Shown: piece after piece, positions 1-5,178 of the stretch
Layout of the letters: the number at the start of each line of letters is the position of its first letter
How positions within the stretch are numbered: position 1 is the first letter of the stretch
Assembly (NCBI GenBank): GCA_041484845.1
Contig: JBGPIK010000459.1
Coordinates: 1 to 5,242 of the forward strand
Origin: JBGPIK01 sp041484845
GTDB lineage: Bacteria; Desulfobacterota; Binatia; UBA9968
Reading direction: 5' to 3'
DNA length: 5,242 nucleotides
Notes under the pieces: generated by a model
The model's database searches: none
Told to the model about the DNA's origin: nothing
The model's input: only the letters and a program-made list of their open reading frames with translations
Made by a program: the position numbers and the translations under genes

Positions 1-30
1 ACACTAACCAGATAAAAGTCCAGCCAAAAC

Positions 31-45
31 TCGCCCGTTGGGCGA
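31..45. other. Small GC-rich hairpin near the left edge
   Basis: TCGCCC and GGGCGA form a perfect 6-bp stem around a 3-base GTT loop. Read on the minus strand it is followed by GTTTTGG, so it could be a weak terminator for something reading leftwards out of the window. Read on the plus strand no T-run follows. No gene can be assigned beside it: frame 3 is open from the edge to a TAA at 57-59, but the 18 codons show nothing recognisable. Seen directly; function is a guess. Confidence 0.25.
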
Positions 46-136
46 ATCTCACCACATAAAAACCTCCCGTAAAAACTACAGAATTTGAAAACCTCGTGGG
101 CTTAGAGCGGAGTTATGGATGATAGCGTGGTCCCCG

Positions 137-166
137 TTGCCACAGTTATTTGCGATTAACGTTAAT
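137..166 (+). promoter_or_regulatory. Weak sigma-70-like promoter overlapping a 12-bp palindrome
   Basis: TTGCCA at 137-142 matches the -35 consensus at five of six positions. After an 18-base spacer, GTTAAT at 161-166 matches the -10 consensus at four of six. The -10 lies inside the perfect palindrome ATTAACGTTAAT (155-166), an arrangement expected for an operator that blocks polymerase. It would drive the cytochrome-like frame at 201 with a leader of about 30 bases. The motifs are seen; the regulatory role is inferred and no regulator is encoded in the window. Confidence 0.3.
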
Positions 167-200
167 TTTAGCGCAGTTTTGATTTAAGGTTTTTCCGGCT

Positions 201-475
201 GTGCCGATCAACCCAAAGACGCGCAGGTTTGGCCAGATCATTTTTTTACAGGTTTTTTCAGTCTCGTTCCTACGCTCGCGCTGGGAGCGGCGGCGGCGCC
301 GTCCAACGGCGCACACCCGCATGCGGTTTGCAAAAACTGCCATATCGCCGGGGAAACTCAGGCAATCCGAGGGAATCCGATTGTGCCTTCGCAGAAAAGG
401 CCCTGCATCGAGTGCCATCCTGAAGTAGCGCCCTCAGGCCCGGAGACCTTCAAAGGTGTCATCGTCCGCTGCTGA
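201..475 (+). CDS. Small diheme c-type cytochrome-like protein, frame-interrupted
   Basis: Frame 2 from 188 to the TGA at 473-475 contains two in-frame heme attachment motifs, CKNCH (329-343) and CIECH (404-418), 20 residues apart. A preceding HPHAV could supply a distal heme ligand. This spacing resembles the doubled CXXCH domain of multiheme cytochromes. Before the first heme lies a hydrophobic, signal-peptide-like stretch ending in LALGAAAAP, as expected for export to the periplasm, where heme is attached. The frame has no ATG, GTG or TTG of its own. GTG 201, in the +1-offset frame, supplies a fitting positively charged N-terminus (PKTRR), and a -1 shift at the T-run 241-247 joins the two into about 91 residues. 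The binding site is poor (AAGG at 186-189, 11 bases away). Whether this is a programmed shift, polymerase slippage, a decayed gene or a homopolymer error cannot be decided here. The heme motifs are seen; the joined product is inferred. Confidence 0.55.
242..248 (+). promoter_or_regulatory. Candidate -1 frameshift heptamer U UUU UUA
   Basis: In the frame of GTG 201 the codons run ATT TTT TTA, giving the X XXY YYZ heptamer T TTT TTA in correct phase. A -1 slip here moves ribosomes into the frame that encodes both heme motifs. The same heptamer is the HIV-1 gag-pol slip site (established knowledge). Two GC-rich hairpins follow, CGCTC/GAGCG at 273-289 and GCGCCG/CGGCGC at 296-312, but both lie further away (about 24 and 47 bases) than the usual 5-9 bases of a stimulatory structure. 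A missing base in the assembly would produce the same picture. Confidence 0.35.
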
Positions 476-635
476 AACGACGCGAGCCGGTCCCGAACAA
501 AAGTAACTCAAAGGCCGCTTGCCATACATCATTCGATCGCCTGGAGCGTGCAATCGCCGCGCTCTTGCCTCCGAGCTGTTCCTAAGGTAGTTCTCATCTC
601 AAGGTCGTTATTCCAAGTGCGAGAGCCGCTGGGCG

Positions 636-659
636 GTACGTCTGTGCGAGGGGGCGTAC
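636..659 (+). other. Weak inverted repeat just before the UbiD ribosome binding site
   Basis: GTACG at 636-640 and CGTAC at 655-659 can pair around a 14-base G-rich loop, ending two bases before the AAAGGAGGGG ribosome binding site of the decarboxylase gene. The stem is only 5 bp, so it may be chance. The rest of 476-660 shows no gene and no good promoter. Confidence 0.15.
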
Positions 660-675
660 GAAAGGAGGGGCCGAC

Positions 676-2142
676 ATGTTCGACAGTTCAAAGATTCAGC
701 CGCATATTACTTTTACTGACTTGCGGGAGTGGATAGTCCAGGCAGAGAAGCTGGGCGAGGTAAAGACCATCCTCGGCGCCTCCTGGCAAGAAGAGATCGG
801 TTTAGCGACCGATGTGGTGGTTCCTTCCGACGACGGCCCCGCGGTTATTTTCGATGAAGTGCCGGGTTGCCCCAAAGGTTTTCGCGTCATCATCAATACG
901 TTCGCCGGAAAGCGCCGGGCCATGACGTTCGGTTTCCCGCAAGGATTAACGAAACAAGACCTGAGCCAAGCGTATTTCGATCACTATCAGACAAATCCGC
1001 AGCACACTCCGCCGGTATGGGTCGACAACGGACCCATCTTCGAAAATGTTCTTCGCGGCGATGACATCGATATCATGAAATTTCCAACGCCGATCTGGCA
1101 TGTAAACGACGGCGGCCGATACATTGGCACGGGTTGCTTCTCGGTGACGATGGACCCGGACGAAAAATGGATCAACGCCGGCTGCTACCGTGCCATGATT
1201 CAAGACAGTAAAACGGTGAGCCTGCTCATGGTCCCGGGCAAGCATGGTTATATGCACCGGCAAAAGTATTTTAAGCGCGGAGAAAAAATGCCGTTGGCGC
1301 TGGTCATCGGTGGCGATCCGCTATTTTTCTTCATGGCCGGCACGGAGCATCCTTATGGGCTGTGCGAGTACGATGTCGTCGGCGGCATGCGCCGCAAGCC
1401 CGTAGAGGTCGTGCGCGGTAAAATAACCGGTTTGCCTTTTCCCGCCAATTCCGAAATCGTTTTCGAAGGATTTCTGAATAACGATAACCGCAAGTTTGAA
1501 GGTCCGTTTGGCGAATGGACCGGTTACTACGCTTCCGATGAGAGTGCCCAACCCGTGCTTGAAATCGCGGCGGTTTATCATCGTAACGATCCGATTATTC
1601 TCGGCGTACCGCCGATTGGCGGCGGCTCCGACGAGATGGCGCGATACCGTGCGATCATGCGTTCGGCCATGCTCAAACAAGAGCTGCGCAACGCCGGCGT
1701 CCCCGACGTCACCCAAGTCTGGGCGCACGAGATCGGCGCGTCGCGCATGCTCATCGCGGTTGCGATCAAGCAACGTTATCCGGGCCATGCCAAACAGGTG
1801 GGGGTGTTGGCTGCGAGCTGTGGGTCTTCCGTATACGGTTGTAAAATGGTGATCGTGGTTGATGACGATGTTGACGTTTCAAACCTGGATCAACTGATCT
1901 GGGCGATGTTGTCGCGCTACGATCCCGCCACCTCGGTGGACATATTGCACCGCATGCGCAGCACGCCGGCCGACCCGCGGCTGACGCCGGAACAGCGCAA
2001 AGTCAGAGATTTTACCAATTCCCGGATGGTCATCGATGCGACGCGGCCCTACGAATGGAAAGAAATGTTTCCGCGCGTTAACGCCCCGTCCCAGGAGATC
2101 ACACAAAAAGCGCGCGAAAAATTCGGATACCTACTGGAATAA
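676..2142 (+). CDS. UbiD-family prenylated-FMN-dependent decarboxylase
   Basis: This 488-residue protein has the usual length of UbiD/Fdc enzymes, which reversibly decarboxylate aromatic, heteroaromatic or alpha,beta-unsaturated acids using prenylated FMN in the cytoplasm. The family signature NAGCYR is at 167-172. By comparison with Aspergillus Fdc1, the metal and phosphate ligands correspond to N167, H190 (PGKH) and E231 (CEYDVVGG). The catalytic Arg-Glu-Glu set corresponds to R172, E275 and E280 in EGPFGEWTGYY, so the site looks intact. The C-terminal domain is recognisable in VIVVDDDVDVSNLDQLIWA (392-410). The ATG at 676 follows AAAGGAGGGG (661-670) at 7 bases, a strong binding site. No UbiX flavin prenyltransferase is in the window, so the cofactor must be made elsewhere in the genome. 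There is no adjacent ubiquinone gene and the substrate cannot be told; catabolic decarboxylation of an aromatic acid is as likely as UbiD proper. No clear terminator follows. Confidence 0.93.
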   Translation: MFDSSKIQPHITFTDLREWIVQAEKLGEVKTILGASWQEEIGLATDVVVPSDDGPAVIFDEVPGCPKGFRVIINTFAGKRRAMTFGFPQGLTKQDLSQAYFDHYQTNPQHTPPVWVDNGPIFENVLRGDDIDIMKFPTPIWHVNDGGRYIGTGCFSVTMDPDEKWINAGCYRAMIQDSKTVSLLMVPGKHGYMHRQKYFKRGEKMPLALVIGGDPLFFFMAGTEHPYGLCEYDVVGGMRRKPVEVVRGKITGLPFPANSEIVFEGFLNNDNRKFEGPFGEWTGYYASDESAQPVLEIAAVYHRNDPIILGVPPIGGGSDEMARYRAIMRSAMLKQELRNAGVPDVTQVWAHEIGASRMLIAVAIKQRYPGHAKQVGVLAASCGSSVYGCKMVIVVDDDVDVSNLDQLIWAMLSRYDPATSVDILHRMRSTPADPRLTPEQRKVRDFTNSRMVIDATRPYEWKEMFPRVNAPSQEITQKAREKFGYLLE

Positions 2143-2472
2143 CTCAGTGATAAAAACACTCAGAGCCTGCGCACGGTGTGCTTGCTTCCCTTGGGCGCGG
2201 CAAGCGCTGGAGCGACGCTAATCTTCCGCCGTCGAATCGAGTCAGGGACCGCGAAGCAGCGTCAGCGTTCTGTGCCGTTTGTCGCGCCCGCCGTTCTGGC
2301 ATCGCCCCTGCTCGGCACGATTGTGACCGCCGGAAGGAAGCGGCCTGTGAGTCAAAGAAGTTGACCGTGGTTATAAACGCCGTGTTGACCCGGCGTGCGG
2401 GCGTTGAGCTTTGCAAACCGACGCCGATTGACGTAACAGTGAAGAAATATTTTTATTTGTAACCGACAGCCC
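2143..2472. other. 330-base spacer without a convincing gene
   Basis: Nothing here reads as a recognisable protein. Several frames stay open on both strands, the longest being 2178-2462 (+) from a GTG without ribosome binding site. Its Arg/Ala/Cys-rich translation lacks hydrophobic or domain structure. Two small inverted repeats are visible, GCTTGC/GCAAGC (2180-2205) and ACGCCG/CGGCGT (2377-2396), neither followed by a T-run. The last 50 bases become AT-rich and hold a possible promoter for the MFS gene. The sequence could be a degraded gene or a dispersed repeat, which only database comparison could show. Confidence 0.5.
2428..2456 (+). promoter_or_regulatory. Possible promoter of the MFS gene
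   Basis: TTGACG (2428-2433) matches the -35 consensus at five of six positions. After a 17-base spacer, TTTTAT (2451-2456) matches -10 at four of six. Transcription would start around 2463, leaving a leader of only about 10 bases before GTG 2473. That would fit the absence of a visible ribosome binding site there. Weak by score; supported by position. Confidence 0.3.
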
Positions 2473-3699
2473 GTGCAAAAGCTTTGGAATCTTCGAACCC
2501 TCCGCTCCCTGCGACATCGCAATTTTCGTCTTCTCCTGGAAGGCGCGTTGATTTCCAGCTCCGGCGACTTCATGCAGAACGTTGCTCAGAGCTGGCTGGT
2601 TTGGGAACTGACGCGCTCTCCCGTCGCTCTGGGGGTGGTCGCGTTCTTCGATACGTTGCCGCGTCTGCTCGTAGGCGCCGTGGGCGGCGCCATAGCGGAT
2701 CGATTCGACCGCCGTCGCGTGCTCATGATCACCCAGAGCCTGGCGATGATCCAGGCCTTCATCTATTGGCTTGCGGTCGAATTCAAGTTCATCCAGTTCT
2801 GGCACATTGCCGTGCTTGCCTTCTTTCTGGGACTTGTAAACACCATCAATCAGACGGCGCGGCAATCGCTCGTCAACAGCCTGGTGCCAAAAGAGGAATT
2901 GCTCAACGCCATCGGCTTGCAGTCTTCGGTATTTAACTTCTCAAAAATCTTGGGGCCGTCCGCCGGAGGCATGATCATCGCCTTTGTCGGCATCGCCAGC
3001 TGTTTTCTCGTCAACGCGCTCAGTTTCGTCGCGCTGATCTTTAATCTCTACCTGATGGATCTGCCTCCATGGGAAGCGCGGACCGATGCGCAAAGCATCT
3101 GGGATGACGTCAAGGAAGGATTCACGTATCTGCACAGCAATCGCCGGCTCTTGTACATCGTGGCCTTATCGTATGTGATCGCAACGTTCGGCGCGCCCTA
3201 CAACCGTTTTCTGCCCATGTTTGCCACTAACATTTTGCACGTCGGTCCCAGCGGATTCGGTTTATTGATGTCGGCGCCGGGACTCGGTGCCACGATCGCT
3301 GCCCTGTGCCTCGCATCGGTGAGCAAGCTCCGTGTCGGAACTCGATCGATTTCCTCGTGCGCGCTCGGCTTTGCGCTGGCGATTACCTTATTTGCCTTTT
3401 CTCATCAATTCCTTCTGTCGCTGAGCTTTCTGGTTCTGGTGGGGTTCTGCCAGATCGCGGCGCGGGCGCTGACCAACACCGTGATTCAAACCGATACACC
3501 GTCTCATCTCCTCGGACGGGTGCTGAGCCTTTTTTTTATGGATCGAGGACTGTGGTCGTTGGGCAGCGTCGTGATCGGCGCCGCCGCTGCCGTCATTGGA
3601 ATCGATTGGACCTTTGCCACCTGCGGAACCATCTGCGCGATTGCTGCCGCGAGCTTGCTTATGGTTAGGCGAAAACTTAGGCAGGTGGTTCCCGCCTAA
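2473..3699 (+). CDS. MFS transporter, MFS_3 / EntS-like exporter group
   Basis: This 408-residue integral inner-membrane protein has hydrophobic segments spread over its whole length, consistent with 12 transmembrane helices. The N-terminus (LRHRNFRLLLEGALISSSGDFMQ) is typical of the MFS_3 group of proton-driven exporters related to EntS and macrolide pumps. The cytoplasmic loop 2-3 motif A appears as G72-AIA-D76-R77-F-D79-R80-R81, with Asp where Gly is usual, a common variant in this group. NFSKILGPSAGG (155-166) and LLGRVLSLFFM (346-356) match other conserved stretches. A polar central loop lies around 199-225. GTG 2473 is chosen because the next upstream in-frame stop is at 2440-2442, no other usual start lies between, and the N-terminus is complete from here. 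No clear Shine-Dalgarno sequence precedes it. The gene stands alone on its strand, convergent with the cupin gene. The substrate cannot be predicted; export of a small molecule such as a siderophore, drug or metabolite is inference from the family. Confidence 0.88.
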   Translation: MQKLWNLRTLRSLRHRNFRLLLEGALISSSGDFMQNVAQSWLVWELTRSPVALGVVAFFDTLPRLLVGAVGGAIADRFDRRRVLMITQSLAMIQAFIYWLAVEFKFIQFWHIAVLAFFLGLVNTINQTARQSLVNSLVPKEELLNAIGLQSSVFNFSKILGPSAGGMIIAFVGIASCFLVNALSFVALIFNLYLMDLPPWEARTDAQSIWDDVKEGFTYLHSNRRLLYIVALSYVIATFGAPYNRFLPMFATNILHVGPSGFGLLMSAPGLGATIAALCLASVSKLRVGTRSISSCALGFALAITLFAFSHQFLLSLSFLVLVGFCQIAARALTNTVIQTDTPSHLLGRVLSLFFMDRGLWSLGSVVIGAAAAVIGIDWTFATCGTICAIAAASLLMVRRKLRQVVPA

Positions 3700-3758
3700 G
3701 CCGGCCGCATGCGCACGACACCCGCGCGTTATCTGGAATCGATTGCAAGCGGACGCTT

Positions 3759-3782
3759 AATCAGGGCCCAAAGCTGATTTTT
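3759..3782 (+). terminator. Weak hairpin plus T-run after the MFS gene
   Basis: AATCAG (3759-3764) and CTGATT (3774-3779) form a 6-bp stem with a 9-base loop. The T-run 3778-3782 overlaps its end. It lies 60 bases past the MFS stop in the gap between convergent genes, where a terminator is expected. The stem is AT-rich and short, so efficiency is doubtful. A second small stem, AAGC/GCTT, lies just before it. Confidence 0.35.
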
Positions 3783-3804
3783 CAACTGTCCCCGCAGATC
3801 TCTT

Positions 3805-4191
3805 TCAGGCCACGATCGGCTCTCGCAGCGGAAGATGGCTGGGAATTTTCGGTATGCGCGTTCGCGGCTGTCCGTTCACGCCTGCGTTGCCGGCACCCAG
3901 CAGCAGCATTCTTCCACTTCCTGTATTGCACAGTTGGTAGGACTCGCCGGATTTCAATAATACGGTGTCGAATTGTTTGAGCAAGAATTCTTTACGGGGG
4001 GTGCGGACCGTGCATTCGCCTTCGAGAACCATAAAAATATGGTCGTCGTTCTCGTGATAGTGCATATCGTCTTGGGTCTTCGGCGCGCAGTTAATCACCC
4101 AGAAGTAAGCCAAATCGGTTCTCCACAGGCTCAGGTGATTGACGTCAGGATTGCTGTCGGCCTCTTTAACAGGATTTTTCATCTCGACCAT
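3805..4191 (-). CDS. Small single-domain cupin protein with altered metal-site residues
   Basis: This 128-residue protein is a single cupin barrel. Motif 1 reads HYHENDDHIFMVLEG (H44, H46 to G58) and motif 2 reads FDTVLLKSGESYQLCN (to N89). The two histidines of the metal site are kept. The usual glutamate position is occupied by D50 or H51 depending on alignment, the motif-2 proline by K80 and the motif-2 histidine by Y85, so metal binding may be changed or lost. There is no signal peptide; it is probably cytoplasmic. Start: an upstream ATG would add 15 residues translated from repeat sequence and an ATG at 4197 sits only 1 base from the binding site, whereas ATG 4191 lies 7 bases from AAGGAGG (4199-4205). 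The gene is last in a minus-strand series after a CDGSH protein, from which a terminator and a repeat array separate it. Substrate and reaction are unknown; dioxygenase, isomerase or small-molecule-binding roles all occur in this fold. Confidence 0.85.
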   Translation of the reverse strand: MVEMKNPVKEADSNPDVNHLSLWRTDLAYFWVINCAPKTQDDMHYHENDDHIFMVLEGECTVRTPRKEFLLKQFDTVLLKSGESYQLCNTGSGRMLLLGAGNAGVNGQPRTRIPKIPSHLPLREPIVA

Positions 4192-4198
4192 TGGCATG

Positions 4199-4205
4199 CC
4201 TCCTT
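4199..4205 (-). promoter_or_regulatory. Ribosome binding site deciding the cupin start
   Basis: AAGGAGG on the minus strand is 7 bases from ATG 4191 and only 1 base from ATG 4197. Spacing therefore favours the shorter protein beginning MVEMKN and excludes the longer frame that would start inside the TTCAA repeats. Confidence 0.8.
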
Positions 4206-4216
4206 GGATTAGACAG

Positions 4217-4269
4217 TTCAAGATTTCAAGGTTCAAAAGTTCAATGGATTCAAAACGTTCAAGTCGTTC
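4217..4269. repeat. Short-period TTCAA array upstream of the cupin gene
   Basis: TTCAA recurs at 4217, 4225, 4232, 4240, 4249 and 4258, followed by a degenerate TTCCC at 4267. Intervals are 8, 7, 8, 9, 9 and 9 bases. In cupin sense (minus strand) this is a run of TTGAA separated by 2-4 variable bases, ending 12 bases before the ribosome binding site. The regularity is seen directly; the origin is unknown (replication slippage product, dispersed repeat family, or binding array). Confidence 0.7.
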
Positions 4270-4282
4270 CCTTGTGCCGGAT

Positions 4283-4333
4283 AAAAAGAGCGGACCATAG
4301 TTTCACTCGTGGCCTTTCGGGGGCCGCTCTTTT
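4283..4333 (-). terminator. Intrinsic terminator overlapping the 3' end of the CDGSH gene
   Basis: On the minus strand AAAAGAGCGG (4333-4324) pairs perfectly with CCGCTCTTTT (4293-4284), and the T-run continues to 4283. The 30-base loop contains the last codons and stop of the CDGSH gene and can fold further through GGCC/GGCC (4322-4325 with 4311-4314). The 5' arm lies inside the coding sequence, in the codons for PKERPP. It should end much of the transcription coming from the CDGSH gene before the cupin gene, though the long loop may lower efficiency. Confidence 0.7.
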
Positions 4334-4575
4334 GGCTTGACTAACCGTCCGTGGGTGCCGTCGCAATAAGGATGATCTTTCGATTTCCAACAGCGGCAAA
4401 TGGCAATAGTGGTGGGTTCTTCGAATTCCAAGACGCGCGGCTTTATGCTGGTGACGACGTGCGAGCCGTCGCAGAAGGGCGGGTTCTTAGTCCGCGTGCA
4501 CTTGCAATACGCGACGCTTTTCGACACTTGCTTGACGATCGTAGGTTCAATGAGGTCCTCGTAGGACAATCCCAT
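4303..4575 (-). CDS. Tandem CDGSH iron-sulfur domain protein
   Basis: This 90-residue protein carries two complete CDGSH motifs of the pattern C-x-C-x2-[ST]-x3-P-x-C-D-G-[ST]-H. The first has ligands C24, C26, C35 and H39; the second C60, C62, C71 and H75. Each is expected to hold one 2Fe-2S cluster with three Cys and one His ligand, as in mitoNEET and MiNT-type proteins. Two motifs in one chain match the monomeric dual-cluster class rather than the dimeric single-motif class. There is no membrane anchor or signal peptide, so a soluble cytoplasmic role in electron transfer, cluster transfer or redox sensing is likely from the family. The tail (VKPKERPPKGHE) is basic and proline-rich. ATG 4575 lies 5 bases from AGGAGG (4581-4586). 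The PNPOx-like gene lies upstream on the same strand across a 177-base spacer filled largely by a palindromic repeat. Confidence 0.93.
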   Translation of the reverse strand: MGLSYEDLIEPTIVKQVSKSVAYCKCTRTKNPPFCDGSHVVTSIKPRVLEFEEPTTIAICRCWKSKDHPYCDGTHGRLVKPKERPPKGHE

Positions 4576-4597
4576 TATGGCCTCCTAAAGTTAGACT

Positions 4598-4670
4598 GGA
4601 GTACTGGAGCGTTGGAGTAATGGAGTGCTGGGTTTAATCTCCCCCCATCACTCCACCACTCCAATACTCC
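4598..4670 (-). repeat. Large palindrome built from 8-bp GGAGNNNT units
   Basis: The left arm has four tandem units starting at 4598, 4606, 4614 and 4622, each GGAGNNNT. The right arm has three units of ANNACTCC at 4647, 4655 and 4663, preceded by a degenerate fourth. The arms are reverse complements around a 9-base centre, GGGTTTAAT (4630-4638). Folded as minus-strand RNA, the three clear unit pairs give 20 Watson-Crick pairs, 3 G.U wobbles and 1 mismatch; as plus-strand RNA the wobbles become A.C mismatches. It lies in the leader of the CDGSH gene, ending 12 bases before its ribosome binding site. It could be a structured leader, an RNA-processing or decay barrier between the two genes, or a mobile dispersed repeat. 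Confidence 0.75.
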
Positions 4671-4692
4671 GTTTGAGTTTAGGGGAACGAAA

Positions 4693-4714
4693 GCCGACAT
4701 GGTTCCGTGCCGGC
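4693..4714 (-). terminator. Possible weak terminator after the PNPOx-like gene
   Basis: On the minus strand GCCGGCA (4714-4708) pairs with TGTCGGC (4699-4693), one pair being G.U, around an 8-base loop. Only three Ts follow (CTTTCG), so it is a poor intrinsic terminator. It may act together with the much larger palindrome just downstream. Confidence 0.25.
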
Positions 4715-4752
4715 GCATGTGTGTCAACATCAGAGCTCAAAGCGAAATCCCG

Positions 4753-5175
4753 TTACTCACGTTGTTGGACCACGTTGAAACCGCTATAGCCGCGGATCTT
4801 ATCCACGCGGATAAGCACGCCATAGCCTTTGCGCTCGGGATCTTTGTCGATCTCGGCTTTGATCACGCGATTCATGATCTGCTCGCGAACGGGACCTTCC
4901 TTGTATTGGGTCGCTTTGCCGTAGAAGCGCCAGCCGACCCGGCCGTCCTTATCATAATAAAACATGCAGAGGTTGGGATTGGTCGCGAGGTTCGTGGTGC
5001 TTGTGCCGAGGGAGCGATCCCAAAAAGCAATGTGCTCGTCGTCGAAAATGAAGGTGCTGCCGCGAATGCTGATGTCGGGAAAGCCGTCATTGGACGTTGT
5101 CGCCCAGACGCAATACTTTTTCTCCTCGTAAGCCTTGGCGATCCGGTCCTTCATTTCATCGGTCATTTTGATCAT
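4753..5175 (-). CDS. Pyridoxamine 5'-phosphate oxidase-like flavin-binding split-barrel protein
   Basis: This 140-residue protein has the length and layout of small PNPOx-like split barrels. An N-terminal helix (about 1-20) is followed by the first strand YCVWATTSNDGFPDISIRG (21-39), where such proteins begin their flavin or F420-binding barrel. Next come FIFDDEHIAFWDR and the loop-helix TSTTNLATNPNLCMFYYD (58-75), which in the family contacts the cofactor phosphate. A strand with GWRFYGKA (81-88) and a C-terminal region with Lys/Glu-rich helix complete the fold. It lacks the length of true PdxH, so vitamin B6 oxidation should not be assumed; FMN, F420 or heme cofactors all occur. ATG 5175 lies 8 bases from GAGGAGG (5184-5190). 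The gene begins 3 bases after the stop of an upstream frame, suggesting translational coupling. The next gene downstream encodes a CDGSH protein, a possible electron partner by context only. Confidence 0.82.
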   Translation of the reverse strand: MIKMTDEMKDRIAKAYEEKKYCVWATTSNDGFPDISIRGSTFIFDDEHIAFWDRSLGTSTTNLATNPNLCMFYYDKDGRVGWRFYGKATQYKEGPVREQIMNRVIKAEIDKDPERKGYGVLIRVDKIRGYSGFNVVQQRE

Positions 5176-5178
5176 CGA

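Larger units (their letters stand above)
1..200. other. Leading region without a recognisable gene
   Basis: No reading frame here shows protein-like features. The stretch holds the hairpin at 31-45, AT-rich sequence at about 50-100, the palindrome at 155-166 and a weak promoter-like pair at 137-166. It most likely is the upstream region of the small cytochrome-like gene beginning at 201, plus the tail of whatever lies to the left of the window. Confidence 0.5.

Noticed and set aside
3..59. Possible C-terminal tail of a gene entering from the left edge (frame 3)
   Set aside because: Only 18 codons, no motif and no supporting context, so it cannot be told from chance.
146..418. 90-codon minus-strand frame opposite the cytochrome-like gene
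   Set aside because: Arg-rich translation without domain features. The opposite strand carries two in-frame heme motifs, a far stronger coding signal.
1321..1788. 155-codon minus-strand frame within the decarboxylase gene
   Set aside because: It is the antisense shadow of a strongly conserved UbiD coding sequence and shows no protein family features of its own.
2144..2416. 90-codon minus-strand frame in the same spacer
   Set aside because: No ribosome binding site, no recognisable composition or motif, and fully overlapped by equally long frames on the other strand.
2178..2462. 94-codon plus-strand frame ending 10 bases before the MFS start
   Set aside because: It starts at a GTG without ribosome binding site, is rich in Arg and Ala with scattered Cys but no domain pattern, and competes with open frames on both strands over the same bases. 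It is left as unexplained spacer.
4192..4236. N-terminal extension of the cupin gene from ATG 4236
   Set aside because: The extra 15 residues are translation of the TTCAA array and ribosome binding site. ATG 4191 has correctly spaced AAGGAGG and gives a natural cupin N-terminus.
4598..4670. CRISPR array or insertion-sequence end
   Set aside because: Units are only 8 bp, contiguous and arranged head-to-head without spacers. There is no transposase, target duplication or cas gene nearby.
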